Origin: a virus
IMG/VR virus record: IMGVR_UViG_3300049847_000561
Coordinates: 1-44,891 of that record
DNA length: 44,891 bases
Direction: 5' to 3' (one strand)
In this document: positions 23,245 to 29,427 of the stretch, piece after piece
Layout of the letters: every line of letters starts with the position of its first letter
How positions within the stretch are numbered: the stretch's first letter is position 1
The notes under the pieces: generated by a model
The model's database searches: none
What the model was told of the DNA's origin: nothing
Seen by the model: the letters and a program-made list of their open reading frames with translations, nothing else
Program-made: the position numbers and the translations under genes

Positions 23245-23686
23245 TAAAACGATTTTCCCAAGATTTTCTTGCGCAACACGCTTCAAAAAAATCTTTTCCG
23301 CGATAAAGTGTTATGCCGTTATACTGTACACTTCCAATCACCCGCCAAGTTTTTTGTTCTTTTATATATTCTATGCCTTTTAGCTTAGCTTTACTTGTTA
23401 TTCTTTTTCTGGCATTAAAGTTTTGTATTGAACGCGTTGCCCATACACAATTATCTTTGCAATAATTTTTATCGTTATCTTTTCTTTCTAACGACAATTC
23501 ATCTACTTTTTCAGGCTTCATGCCCATGTCCGCTAAAAACACTTCAAATCTTTCCCAAGAAGGATCGTATGTTATACCTCTTCCTCCGTAATTTTTATAG
23601 TTACTTTTGTTTGGATTGTTACAACGAGCTTTCATGTCTGCCCAAGCTCTGTAAGTTGGTGTATTTCTTTTTCCGTGCGTTATCAT
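23231..23686 (-). CDS. HNH homing endonuclease with AP2-like C-terminal domain
   Basis: 151 residues from ATG 23686, preceded by AAGGA at good spacing; an upstream in-frame ATG at 23710 lies just past a hairpin and is less likely. The N-terminal part is typical of free-standing phage HNH endonucleases: THGKRNTPTYRAWADMKARC, NYGGRGITYDPSWERFEVF and LERKDNDKNYCKDNCVWATR, with the Cys/His/Asn residues of the HNH core. Residues 105-150 resemble an AP2 DNA-binding domain (GIEYIKEQKTWRVIGSVQYN). The region is more AT-rich than its neighbours, as for a recently moved element. It presumably cuts uninfected or rival phage genomes to spread itself. Its position between two small genes shows no split gene. 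Confidence 0.88.
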   Translation of the reverse strand: MITHGKRNTPTYRAWADMKARCNNPNKSNYKNYGGRGITYDPSWERFEVFLADMGMKPEKVDELSLERKDNDKNYCKDNCVWATRSIQNFNARKRITSKAKLKGIEYIKEQKTWRVIGSVQYNGITLYRGKDFFEACCARKSWENRFRENA

Positions 23687-23714
23687 TTTAATTCCTTCAT
23701 TAAGGGACATTACT

Positions 23715-23774
23715 AAAAACCTCTCGGCAACAGGGCAATGAATCCTGCTTTTGGAAGCGATCCTAGCCGAGAGG
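23715..23774 (-). terminator. Terminator-like hairpin upstream of the homing endonuclease
   Basis: On the minus strand CCTCTCGGC (23774-23766) pairs with GCCGAGAGG (23728-23720), a 9-bp stem followed at once by TTTTT (23719-23715). The 37-nt loop holds a small GCTT/AAGC hairpin. It lies between the 23790 gene and the endonuclease and could limit readthrough. The loop is longer than in most intrinsic terminators, so efficiency is uncertain. Confidence 0.55.
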
Positions 23775-23789
23775 GGGTCTGTTTAAATA

Positions 23790-24464
23790 CTACGCATCAG
23801 CCAACAACGCGTCCGTATCCACCTTGACTCCTTTCGCTGCTTTCTCTTCCTCCATTCGGCGGATAATAACGCCGGTTTTGCTGCCGGGGGCTTTGAATGC
23901 TTTGTAAAGCGCAGCGTGGGTAAGTTCCGGGTCGGCGTCGAGCTTCTTCTGCAGCATTGCCTTGACATCTGCGACGGTCATCGGAGCGAGACCTTTCGCC
24001 ACGCGACCTTCGGAGGTGGCTTCGATGATGGCCAGAATCACGTTGCTTGCGCCGGCCATGCTCCCAGTGCCTGCTGCGCGTTCCTTGCCCCAATCGCCCT
24101 TCGCGAGAACATCCCCGATTTCTTCGATCGCGAGAACCATGTCTTCCACGGACATCGGATCTTTTACAGTGGAAGCGCATTCATCGCCAGCTTTCTGGGA
24201 AATGCCATGGCCGACTGCTTTGGCGAAGGCTTTCACCGAAGGCGTGATAGTGCGAGTTTGCCCATTCACAAAGTCGAAACGGACGGAAATTGCACCTTGT
24301 TGGAACTGAACTACGCCGTCGCCTGAATCAATCTTTGATTCATCTACCAGAACGTCCTTCGACATCTTCCTCTTTCCTGCGAACTGCACAGTGCGGCCAT
24401 CTTGCATCTGCACCGCGGTATACTCCGTCTTGCTCTTCGTTGCTACTTCAGTTACTTCACTCAT
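23790..24464 (-). CDS. Conserved phage hypothetical protein
   Basis: 224 residues, ATG after AAGGAG. The N-terminal 100 residues are beta-rich (QMQDGRTVQFAGKRKMSKDV, then ISVRFDFVNGQTRTITP). Residues 100-200 are helical and Lys/Ala/Met-rich (VEDMVLAIEEIGDVLAKGDW and PMTVADVKAMLQKKLDADPE), and the end is acidic (DTDALLADA). Proteins of this build occur in many phages that carry Sak4-type ATPases, but their role is not established. It ends just before a terminator-like hairpin. A DNA-binding or replication accessory role is only a possibility. Confidence 0.65.
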   Translation of the reverse strand: MSEVTEVATKSKTEYTAVQMQDGRTVQFAGKRKMSKDVLVDESKIDSGDGVVQFQQGAISVRFDFVNGQTRTITPSVKAFAKAVGHGISQKAGDECASTVKDPMSVEDMVLAIEEIGDVLAKGDWGKERAAGTGSMAGASNVILAIIEATSEGRVAKGLAPMTVADVKAMLQKKLDADPELTHAALYKAFKAPGSKTGVIIRRMEEEKAAKGVKVDTDALLADA

Positions 24465-24519
24465 GATTACTCCTTGTAATGTGTCCCTTTAGGCTGGCGA
24501 ACACGGATTCCAGATTGGG

Positions 24520-24654
24520 CTATTCTTTAGGCAGGAGACTTTCTAAGTATTCCCGCATTTTCTCCATGCTATTGTCGTGGAGACGAATGGCGATTAGTAG
24601 GACAACTAACACCAAGGTGTCGAGTATTCCGAGAATGTCTGAAAGGGATAACAA
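24520..24654 (-). CDS. 44-residue single-TM membrane protein
   Basis: Starts at TTG 24654 with AGGAG eight bases upstream; no ATG is near. The product has one hydrophobic helix (ILGILDTLVLVVLLIAI) followed by a charged helix (RLHDNSMEKMREYLESLLPK). Small single-pass proteins are common in early operons, where some interfere with host membranes or entry. It stands apart from its neighbours by short gaps, with a perfect 19-bp hairpin just before it. Confidence 0.55.
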   Translation of the reverse strand: MLSLSDILGILDTLVLVVLLIAIRLHDNSMEKMREYLESLLPKE

Positions 24655-24675
24655 GGTGAGACTCCTGTGGGTTGT

Positions 24676-24725
24676 AATAATTGGACAATCCGGGGATAAT
24701 ATGGTTCCCGGATTGTCCAATTATT
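24676..24725. repeat. Perfect 19-bp inverted repeat (hairpin)
   Basis: AATAATTGGACAATCCGGG (24676-24694) and its exact complement at 24707-24725 surround a 12-base loop (GATAATATGGTT). It begins two bases after the stop of the gene at 24727 and precedes the ribosome site of the 44-residue gene. Leftward it has no U-tract; rightward it is followed by TTTTCATTTTT-like sequence. It could be a terminator or RNA stability element, or a binding site for a dimeric protein. Confidence 0.8.
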
Positions 24726-24726
24726 T

Positions 24727-25410
24727 TCATTTTTCTGCCAATTGCTGCCGCAACTTCCTGCACTCTTGCTCAAGTTCGTTGATGCGAAGTTGTGATTTGT
24801 TTAATACGAGCCGTGTAGCGTCTAGCTTCCGCTCCGTCTTGCCAAGTTCGAGGCTTAGCCCTTCAAGCCACGTTACTTCTTCTTCATAACTTTGCTGCTT
24901 GGCATCATGTTCCCGCATTGCCTCGTCTCGTTGGGGTTTGAGTTTGCGGGCAAGTTCGGGCATTAGAAGAAATCTATCTTCAATTGATGCCATCTGTAAT
25001 ATTGCATCCGTCTCCGGCGTGTCTCCGCATCCAGTAGCAGCTTGGTGATTTGACGGTATATCGAGCCTTCCTAGATTGTGACCTTCTGGCAAAATGCAGA
25101 ATCCCCCTACTGCTAAAGCGCCACACAACTTTTGTCCTGCTACTGGCGCTGAAATTTCCTTAAATAAATTTTTCTGTTCTTCAGTAAGGGGTTCGTATTT
25201 ATCGATCAATAAAGTCAGTCTTTCAAATATCCTAGTTATTGCGCTTTGCGCGGAAGATACTGAAACACCCTTATGAAACATTACATCGCCGACCCTCAGA
25301 TTGCAAGGTAGCTTTGGTTCTTCTGACTCCGTTACTGGCGCGGAGTCGACTGGCGTGTCGTGCCATGATAGGTCTCCACGGTTGCTCCCGCATCTTGGGC
25401 AGTAGCTCAT
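24727..25410 (-). CDS. Zinc-ribbon plus coiled-coil protein
   Basis: 227 residues after GAGGAA. The N-terminus MSYCPRCGSNRG is a zinc-ribbon knuckle; CGALAVGGFCILPEGHN (about 96-112) could provide further ligands. PETDAILQMA leads into a long coiled coil (residues 150-227, LGKTERKLDATRLVLNKSQL). Proteins ending in this PETDA-type helix are common in phages and prophages of Proteobacteria but have no agreed function. ATGA overlap with the next gene indicates coupled translation. A structural or DNA-binding role is possible. Confidence 0.65.
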   Translation of the reverse strand: MSYCPRCGSNRGDLSWHDTPVDSAPVTESEEPKLPCNLRVGDVMFHKGVSVSSAQSAITRIFERLTLLIDKYEPLTEEQKNLFKEISAPVAGQKLCGALAVGGFCILPEGHNLGRLDIPSNHQAATGCGDTPETDAILQMASIEDRFLLMPELARKLKPQRDEAMREHDAKQQSYEEEVTWLEGLSLELGKTERKLDATRLVLNKSQLRINELEQECRKLRQQLAEK

Positions 25411-25598
25411 GGCTGTTTCCTCGCGGCGAGCATGGCTTTAAATACTCGGATAGTGTGCTCTCCCCATCCATTATCTGCTACAGGGGAATAATGTGTTTCG
25501 CCTATTGCTCTGTACCCAGCATCAATCATTTCTTTTGTAGGCTCAACCGGCGCAACGCAGTGCGTAGGCGGTAGGGTGGAGAGGGTGGAATCGGCCAT
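25407..25598 (-). CDS. Small hypothetical protein
   Basis: 63 residues from ATG 25598, which shares a base with the preceding stop (TGATG). The sequence contains EPTKEMIDAGYRAIGE and VFKAMLAARKQ, the layout of a frequent small phage family with a helical middle and a conserved AMLAA near the C-terminus. The middle has a Tyr/Gly-rich stretch (ETHYSPVADNGWGEHT). No function is known to me. The stop is shared with the zinc-ribbon gene's start. Confidence 0.65.
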   Translation of the reverse strand: MADSTLSTLPPTHCVAPVEPTKEMIDAGYRAIGETHYSPVADNGWGEHTIRVFKAMLAARKQP

Positions 25599-26182
25599 CA
25601 CAGCGCTTCCGATAACTCGACGAACTTGTCGCGCATATCAAAGTGTACCCATGCCGCCGCTGTTGCTGCCGCCTTCATTGCCGTTGCTGCTGCCGCCTCC
25701 GTTGCCGTTGCCGCCGCCGTTGCTGCTGCCATCGACGGCGGCGGCGGCAACGGCATCCTTGCCGCCTCCCATGCCGCCGCCGCACTGCGATCTGCGCCCG
25801 ACAGCCATCCATTCGCCCACGCTAGCCAGGCAGGAGCTGTGCAAACCTGCATCGCGCAATGAATGGCGAATGTTGTTGCTTGCTCTATTGATAACACAGG
25901 CAGGGGCAGTTCTTCAACGATGCGTGCTGTTTTGCACCAACCTTTGAGTCCATCGTGTCCGATTTCATCGCGGGTTTCAAACGTCCATAGCCGTGGTGAA
26001 GTAATATTCGCATGTACAGGATTGAACATTACAGCCAACCGTGGCGAATCGTAATAATGCACTACGCCTGTTGTGCATGGCAGGTTACTTTTTTCGGTTG
26101 CGGTAAACCACTCTCCCGGCGTCCATAGGTGCCTGCCATTATTCGTTCGGATTTCGGCATCTGTTAACTTATAGCGGATCAT
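25598..26182 (-). CDS. DUF7666-like protein with Ala-rich repeat tail
   Basis: 194 residues after GAGGAA. The first 120 residues resemble a family found in many prophages (GEWFTATEKSNLPCTTGVVH and ARIVEELPLPVLSIEQ). Residues 125-175 are very Ala-rich (AAATAAATATEAAAATAMKA), coded by GCN triplets with a near-perfect inverted repeat in the DNA. The end is an ordinary helix (AAWVHFDMRDKFVELSEAL). Triplet expansion is common in this family and likely varies between relatives. Function unknown; the first domain may bind a ligand. Confidence 0.65.
   Translation of the reverse strand: MIRYKLTDAEIRTNNGRHLWTPGEWFTATEKSNLPCTTGVVHYYDSPRLAVMFNPVHANITSPRLWTFETRDEIGHDGLKGWCKTARIVEELPLPVLSIEQATTFAIHCAMQVCTAPAWLAWANGWLSGADRSAAAAWEAARMPLPPPPSMAAATAAATATEAAAATAMKAAATAAAWVHFDMRDKFVELSEAL
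25704..25754. repeat. GCC/GGC-rich inverted trinucleotide repeat
   Basis: GCCGTTGCCGCCGCCGT (25704-25720) faces ACGGCGGCGGCGGCAACGGC (25735-25754), a perfect complement apart from one extra GGC. It codes for Ala/Thr/Met-rich helix in the gene at 25598. The triplet run is prone to slippage and hairpin formation, so its length may vary between isolates. Confidence 0.7.
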
Positions 26183-26192
26183 TGCTGTTTCC

Positions 26193-26267
26193 TCAGTAGA
26201 AAATAAACCAAAGCAACCAAATTCCGATTGCTATGCCGGAGAGGAAGAAGAGAGCGTCTTCTTTCAT
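26193..26267 (-). CDS. 24-residue membrane micro-protein
   Basis: ATG 26267 overlaps the stop of the preceding gene as ATGA; a purine-rich GGGGAAGAG lies upstream. The peptide begins MKEDALFFLSGIAIGIWLLW and is one hydrophobic helix with a charged start. It ends eleven bases before the next start. Tiny TM peptides of this kind occur in many phage early operons. Translation is plausible but unproven. Confidence 0.5.
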   Translation of the reverse strand: MKEDALFFLSGIAIGIWLLWFIFY

Positions 26268-26437
26268 TTCTCTTCCCCAATAAAATGCGACAGTGCTTCC
26301 CTTCTCTGCCTCAGTTCAATCGTCCAGAGGGCGACATTCTTCTCCGCTTCGTTGATGGAGAGTTGAAGATGCTGCAATTTCATCCCTTCCTTTGTTTCTT
26401 CGTGGATGAGAGAACACCAGAATGATCTGAGTTTCAT
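26264..26437 (-). CDS. Small helical protein
   Basis: 57 residues from ATG 26437, chosen because GGAGG precedes it and the ATG overlaps the preceding stop (ATGA); a longer frame reaches 26530 but lies in its neighbour. The sequence is one long helix rich in Glu, Lys and Leu (EGMKLQHLQLSINEAEKNVA). No motif is seen. A coiled-coil partner role is possible. Confidence 0.6.
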   Translation of the reverse strand: MKLRSFWCSLIHEETKEGMKLQHLQLSINEAEKNVALWTIELRQRREALSHFIGEEK

Positions 26438-26583
26438 ACTTCCTCCGTTAGGTAATCCTGCATTGCGAGAATTGCGTCGGGCAAATGGGCGAAGATAAGA
26501 TGATATTTCCCTTCCGCCCAAATTCCCCAATAATTGGACACTTCACCATCTTTGCTAGTTTCGGAATAGGGGAAGATGGTCAT
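26434..26583 (-). CDS. Small hypothetical protein
   Basis: A 49-residue gene whose ATG overlaps the stop of the broken gene upstream (ATGA) and whose stop overlaps the next ATG. The sequence has beta-like strands (YWGIWAEGKYHLIFAHLP) and an acidic end containing the next ribosome site. If the upstream gene is prematurely terminated, coupled translation of this gene could be reduced. Confidence 0.55.
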   Translation of the reverse strand: MTIFPYSETSKDGEVSNYWGIWAEGKYHLIFAHLPDAILAMQDYLTEEV

Positions 26584-26756
26584 TCTACTTTCTCTTGAAA
26601 TGTTCCAGGTAAAAGCACTTTTCCGTTGTGGGAGTCGAACTCGGCTACAGAAGTAGGCCCATAGCCGAGACTGCCTCCGAAGTTAAGGTCTTCATATTCA
26701 ATTTCCGTGTCATCTGAAAATTGTGCTAATCAAGTTTTCAGTTGTCCGATGGTCAT
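26580..26756 (-). pseudogene. Small gene interrupted by an in-frame TGA at codon 9
   Basis: The frame starts at ATG 26756 (ATGA overlap, GGGGG upstream) and ends at 26580 in another ATGA overlap, so it fits the operon tiling exactly. Codons read MTIGQLKT, then TGA (26730-26732), then LAQFSDDTEIEYED onward for 49 residues. The joined sequence resembles a common small phage family that starts like MTVGELKELL..FPDDTEV. A single base change, a sequencing error or readthrough could explain it. Many genes here end in TGA, so TGA is not generally reassigned. Confidence 0.7.
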
Positions 26757-27061
26757 TCCAGATACCCCCTTTTCTTGGCTTCGGATTCTCCTTCGCCCTC
26801 CGTGAGAATTTCCGTAGCGACAACCTGCACCTGACGTGTCTTTGCAATGGCGAGTTGGAGCTTCTCAAGAGAGGATTCTGCACTTGGCACAGCCGCAACT
26901 TCTCGGACAATCCAAGTATCTCCGCGGACTGCTCGGCGAATAGTCTCCGTGGCAACTCCATACGTCTGCGCTGCTGCTTTCGTATTCAGAATGCCTTGCT
27001 TCTCTAACTCTCTGAGATGCGCGACTGCCTCACTGGACAGTCGACTGTTCGGCTTTCTCAT
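26753..27061 (-). CDS. HTH DNA-binding protein
   Basis: 102 residues, linked to both neighbours by ATGA overlaps. Residues 8-50 contain a helix-turn-helix: SSEAVAHLRELEKQGILNTK then AAAQTYGVATETIRRAVRG, the spacing of MerR/Xre-like or small winged HTH proteins. The N-terminus is basic; the C-terminal half is a Glu/Ala-rich helix (QVVATEILTEGEGESEAKKR) for dimerisation. It is the third gene from the start of the early operon, so it is a candidate early transcription regulator that may bind the operator-like sites at the divergent promoters. Confidence 0.72.
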   Translation of the reverse strand: MRKPNSRLSSEAVAHLRELEKQGILNTKAAAQTYGVATETIRRAVRGDTWIVREVAAVPSAESSLEKLQLAIAKTRQVQVVATEILTEGEGESEAKKRGYLE

Positions 27062-27309
27062 TGGGGAAATTTCCCATTACCCCTGCCCCCGCCTACGGCG
27101 GACTTTTCACTGATTCCTGCCTCCGCGTTCCGCGGACTGGGAGAAAGTGCCGGGGGCAGTCCGTTGAGAAATAGCCGCGCGGAAAGTGGATGCCGCCGGC
27201 GGATGCTTGCGAAGATTGCCTGCGCATCTGCTTCCCAAGATTCAAATGGAATCTCCTTCAATCGAAGAATGATCCCCTCTGCAAGTTCCTTTTCCAACGC
27301 CCACTTCAT
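27058..27309 (-). CDS. Small hypothetical protein
   Basis: 83 residues from ATG 27309, which has AAGGAG six bases upstream; a start at 27330 is less likely. The first half is helical (ALEKELAEGIILRLKEIPFE, then WEADAQAIFASIRRR); the second half is Pro/Gly/Arg-rich and likely disordered. It is coupled to the HTH gene by ATGA. It follows a 580-bp stretch without a credible gene. Confidence 0.6.
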   Translation of the reverse strand: MKWALEKELAEGIILRLKEIPFESWEADAQAIFASIRRRHPLSARLFLNGLPPALSPSPRNAEAGISEKSAVGGGRGNGKFPQ

Positions 27310-27895
27310 AATGACTCCTTGATTAATCACTGACGGGTGCTCACGCCTACGGCGCAGGTGGTGAAATGCGCCGGGGGCATGAAATTACGATATTATTATG
27401 ACCCGGTGAATGGCGAATGGTTCCGAAGTATTGGATGAATGCCACACCTACCACCACAACCGCACCATTTAAATAACTCCGGCAATTGAGGCAATTGGAA
27501 CGGATAAAATGAATATCGCCCCTAATTGTCCGCGACAAACACCACAACCCCCACTCCCACTCCCACCCCCCACAACCCTATCCGAGGTGCCTCAAACCGG
27601 CCCCAGATTTCCTTCCCTCTGTCTCTCTCCTTACTACACACACACAATATATACATATACAGAAGAGGATAGAGAGAGGGGATCTGGGCGGGAAATAGAT
27701 AGGGGTTGGATAGGGTTGTGGCGGGTTGTGGTTGTTGTTGCGGGCGTGGCGCGAAACGGGGGCAATTGGGCGAGTTATTGGGAAAATTCCGCCTAATTGC
27801 CCCGTTTACGGGCGATATTTAAATGATGCGGGAGCGGGTGCGGATGTGGTGTTTAGTTCAAACTGCCCAATTCCAACGGCCGTCCGCCCCTCAAA
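27310..27895. other. Noncoding block with large imperfect inverted repeat; possible origin
   Basis: No convincing gene is present. The core is an imperfect stem: CCACAACCCTATCC (27570-27583) with its exact complement at 27708-27721, CCCAGAT (27602-27608) with ATCTGGG (27682-27688), and a roughly 13-of-15 pairing between 27615-27630 and 27667-27681. The loop (27631-27666) is rich in A/T and AC repeats (ACACACACAATATATACATA). Short AATTG-type elements recur (27485-27500, 27516, 27757, 27792). The layout suits a replication origin or another DNA-structure site; direct evidence is lacking. Confidence 0.55.
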
Positions 27896-28279
27896 TCAGC
27901 TCAATTCCGCCAACATTCGGCGCGCAATTTCTGCCTCGGCTTCGGAATAGGTGATTCCGAGCGAATTTGCGATTTTGCGGATGGTGGGATTTTCCGCTGC
28001 GACCTTCGCCGCGCGGATTGCCCATTCGCCGCCGGATTCTAGGTGTGTAATCATTGGAAGAACCGCATCCCGGCGCATTTGTTCGGTGATGGCGATTATT
28101 GTGCCATCCTTTCTCTTCCGTTCTAACGCAGCACAATCGCGAAGTTTATTGGAAAATCCGAGTATCATTGCGGAATGTTTGACGTTCTCACTCGTGACCT
28201 TGCTCGCGTCGAATGTCAGTCCCTCGACCTCGTCCGCGAATGTGAATTGAATTGAATTGCCACTGATTGCTAGTTTCAT
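27896..28279 (-). CDS. Early hypothetical protein, possible DNA-binding C-terminus
   Basis: 127 residues from ATG 28279, chosen for AGGAG at seven-base spacing; a long upstream frame to 28507 lies over the promoter region. The first 60 residues form a beta domain (LAISGNSIQFTFADEVEGLT). The C-terminal 60 are helical, with ENPTIRKIANSLGITYSEAE resembling a HTH recognition segment. It is the second gene after the leftward promoter. A regulatory role is likely but unproven. Confidence 0.65.
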   Translation of the reverse strand: MKLAISGNSIQFTFADEVEGLTFDASKVTSENVKHSAMILGFSNKLRDCAALERKRKDGTIIAITEQMRRDAVLPMITHLESGGEWAIRAAKVAAENPTIRKIANSLGITYSEAEAEIARRMLAELS

Positions 28280-28358
28280 TTTGAGACTCCTATTGATTAA
28301 GAATGGGAATATTCCCGTCATGCGCACTGTTAGGCAATGCGCATTGCGTGAAGTTTTG

Positions 28359-28430
28359 TTAGTCGGGTAAGTAATCCAGCCACTCATCCACATCAAACGG
28401 CATATCGCCTTGGTCATTATCGGTTTGCAT
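28359..28430 (-). CDS. 23-residue acidic micro-protein, first leftward gene
   Basis: ATG 28430 follows AGGAG at seven bases, one of the best ribosome sites in the arm, and the sequence ATAGGAG(C/T)TCACAATG resembles that of the next gene. The peptide MQTDNDQGDMPFDVDEWLDY-LPD has about eight acidic residues and no basic ones. Short, very acidic early peptides can bind host enzymes by mimicking DNA. A leader peptide for the operon is also possible. Confidence 0.55.
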   Translation of the reverse strand: MQTDNDQGDMPFDVDEWLDYLPD

Positions 28431-28860
28431 TGTGAGCTCCTATTAATCATGGCCGCGTTATTGCTGCCATGTATAATGATAGACATGGGGTTGTGGCATT
28501 GGTTCAATCAGTTTCGTAAATAAATGAAAAACAATTGAGGGATGCTGAATGGTGCAGCGCACCACATCATTTATGTTTAATCGCGCCGTGGCGTATCGGG
28601 GCATCCGGCAATATCGACGCATCACCTCGGTGCGCCGTCGCCGCCATGCCACCGTCCGGCAACACGTCGCCCCATCCGTCGCCGCCATCCCGTCCGCGCA
28701 TCCCGCCCCGGCCTCTCGCGTCCACGCCCCGGACTCCCGTGCCGCCCCTTGCCCGAATCTCCCCAATAAGGAGGGGTGGGGGGCAAAAAAACTTTTCATC
28801 ATCACGCGCGAATACGATGTATAGTAGATGCGGCTCGTGTATAATTAACGTTAATTATGT
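28431..28860. promoter_or_regulatory. Divergent control region between the two arms
   Basis: No gene is supported. Leftward, an inverted repeat CCATGT/ACATGG (28467-28472 with 28483-28488) surrounds TATACAT and TATCAT elements suited to a -10 box. GGTGC/GCACC (28551-28563) forms a small hairpin. Positions 28600-28780 are C-rich and GC-rich, unlike the rest. Rightward, TATAAT lies at 28840-28845. Both arms must start here, but the -35 elements are not clear. Confidence 0.6.
28841..28858. promoter_or_regulatory. Perfect 18-bp palindrome overlapping rightward -10 box
   Basis: ATAATTAACGTTAATTAT is fully self-complementary and overlaps TATAAT (28840-28845) of the rightward promoter, ending three bases before the first start codon. 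A dimeric repressor or activator bound here would block polymerase; the HTH proteins at 26753 and 27896 are candidates. Transcription would start near 28852, giving a leader of under 10 bases, so the small terminase mRNA may be effectively leaderless. Confidence 0.6.
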
Positions 28861-29427
28861 ATGGATAACCAACATCATCTCCTAAGCATGGAACTTCCTT
28901 CCGTACCCGTTGTCCAACCCCGGTACCCACCCATCACTGAGGCCATCATGGGCGCAGTTCAGGCGATAGACAGCATTAGATACTCCCATCAGGATATGAT
29001 TGATTTTATCCTAGCCAATCCTGGCATTACGCAGCGGGATGTTGCGAAGCGATATGGCTACCATGAGTCGTGGGTATCGCAGGTGATGAGTAGCGATGCC
29101 TGGCAATCTGCGTTTGCAGCTCGACGGGAAGAGATGGTTGACCCGACTCTCACTGCGACAATTGAGGAGCGCTTTCGTGGAATCACCCAATTTTCCTTGC
29201 TAAAGCTCCAAGAACGGCTCGAGCGGCCGGCTTGCCCGGACAATGTGATCCTTAAAGCGGTGGAACTTGGCGCCAAGGCAATGGGCCTAGGAGGAAACCT
29301 GTCGCAGCAAGCACCTGCGCCTCCTGTTGACCACCTCGCCCAACTCGCCAACCGTCTTCTCGATCTTCAATCGCAGGTAACCCAAGGAGCAACCATCAAT
29401 GGTCACGCCCAAATCGTTTCCGAATAA
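28861..29427 (+). CDS. terS: Terminase small subunit
   Basis: 188 residues. The ATG has no ribosome site, and the predicted promoter leaves under 10 bases of leader; a downstream start at 28888 is no better. Residues 42-75 form a helix-turn-helix (ANPGITQRDVAKRYGYHESW then VSQVM), as in small terminases that recognise phage DNA before packaging. The middle is helical (LKLQERLERPACPDNVILKA), fitting an oligomerisation domain. It starts the late operon and the large terminase lies 3.8 kb downstream. The HTH is clear; the terminase role is inferred from order and fold. Confidence 0.72.
   Translation: MDNQHHLLSMELPSVPVVQPRYPPITEAIMGAVQAIDSIRYSHQDMIDFILANPGITQRDVAKRYGYHESWVSQVMSSDAWQSAFAARREEMVDPTLTATIEERFRGITQFSLLKLQERLERPACPDNVILKAVELGAKAMGLGGNLSQQAPAPPVDHLAQLANRLLDLQSQVTQGATINGHAQIVSE

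Noticed and set aside
23078-23774. Group I intron containing the HNH gene
   Set aside because: I could not find standard P7 or G-binding sequences, and the genes on both sides look complete with their own ribosome sites. Kept as an unclassified structured RNA.
25638-25859. Gly/Asn-rich and Ala-rich alternative frames over the triplet repeat
   Set aside because: Low-complexity repeats remain open in several frames; only the frame of the 25598 gene has a start with ribosome site and operon overlaps.
26730-26732. Genome-wide reassignment of TGA to an amino acid
   Set aside because: At least 23 neighbouring genes use TGA as a working stop in ATGA overlaps; a single in-frame TGA is better explained by mutation or error.
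27590-27720. tRNA or small gene in the noncoding block
   Set aside because: The pairing is one long imperfect stem and not a cloverleaf, no anticodon arm fits, and the frames there are low-complexity with no ribosome site.
28458-28885. Overlapping frames of 91-116 codons on both strands in the divergent region
   Set aside because: They are Pro/Arg/His-rich products of the GC-rich island, have no ribosome sites, overlap each other and would cover the promoter elements.
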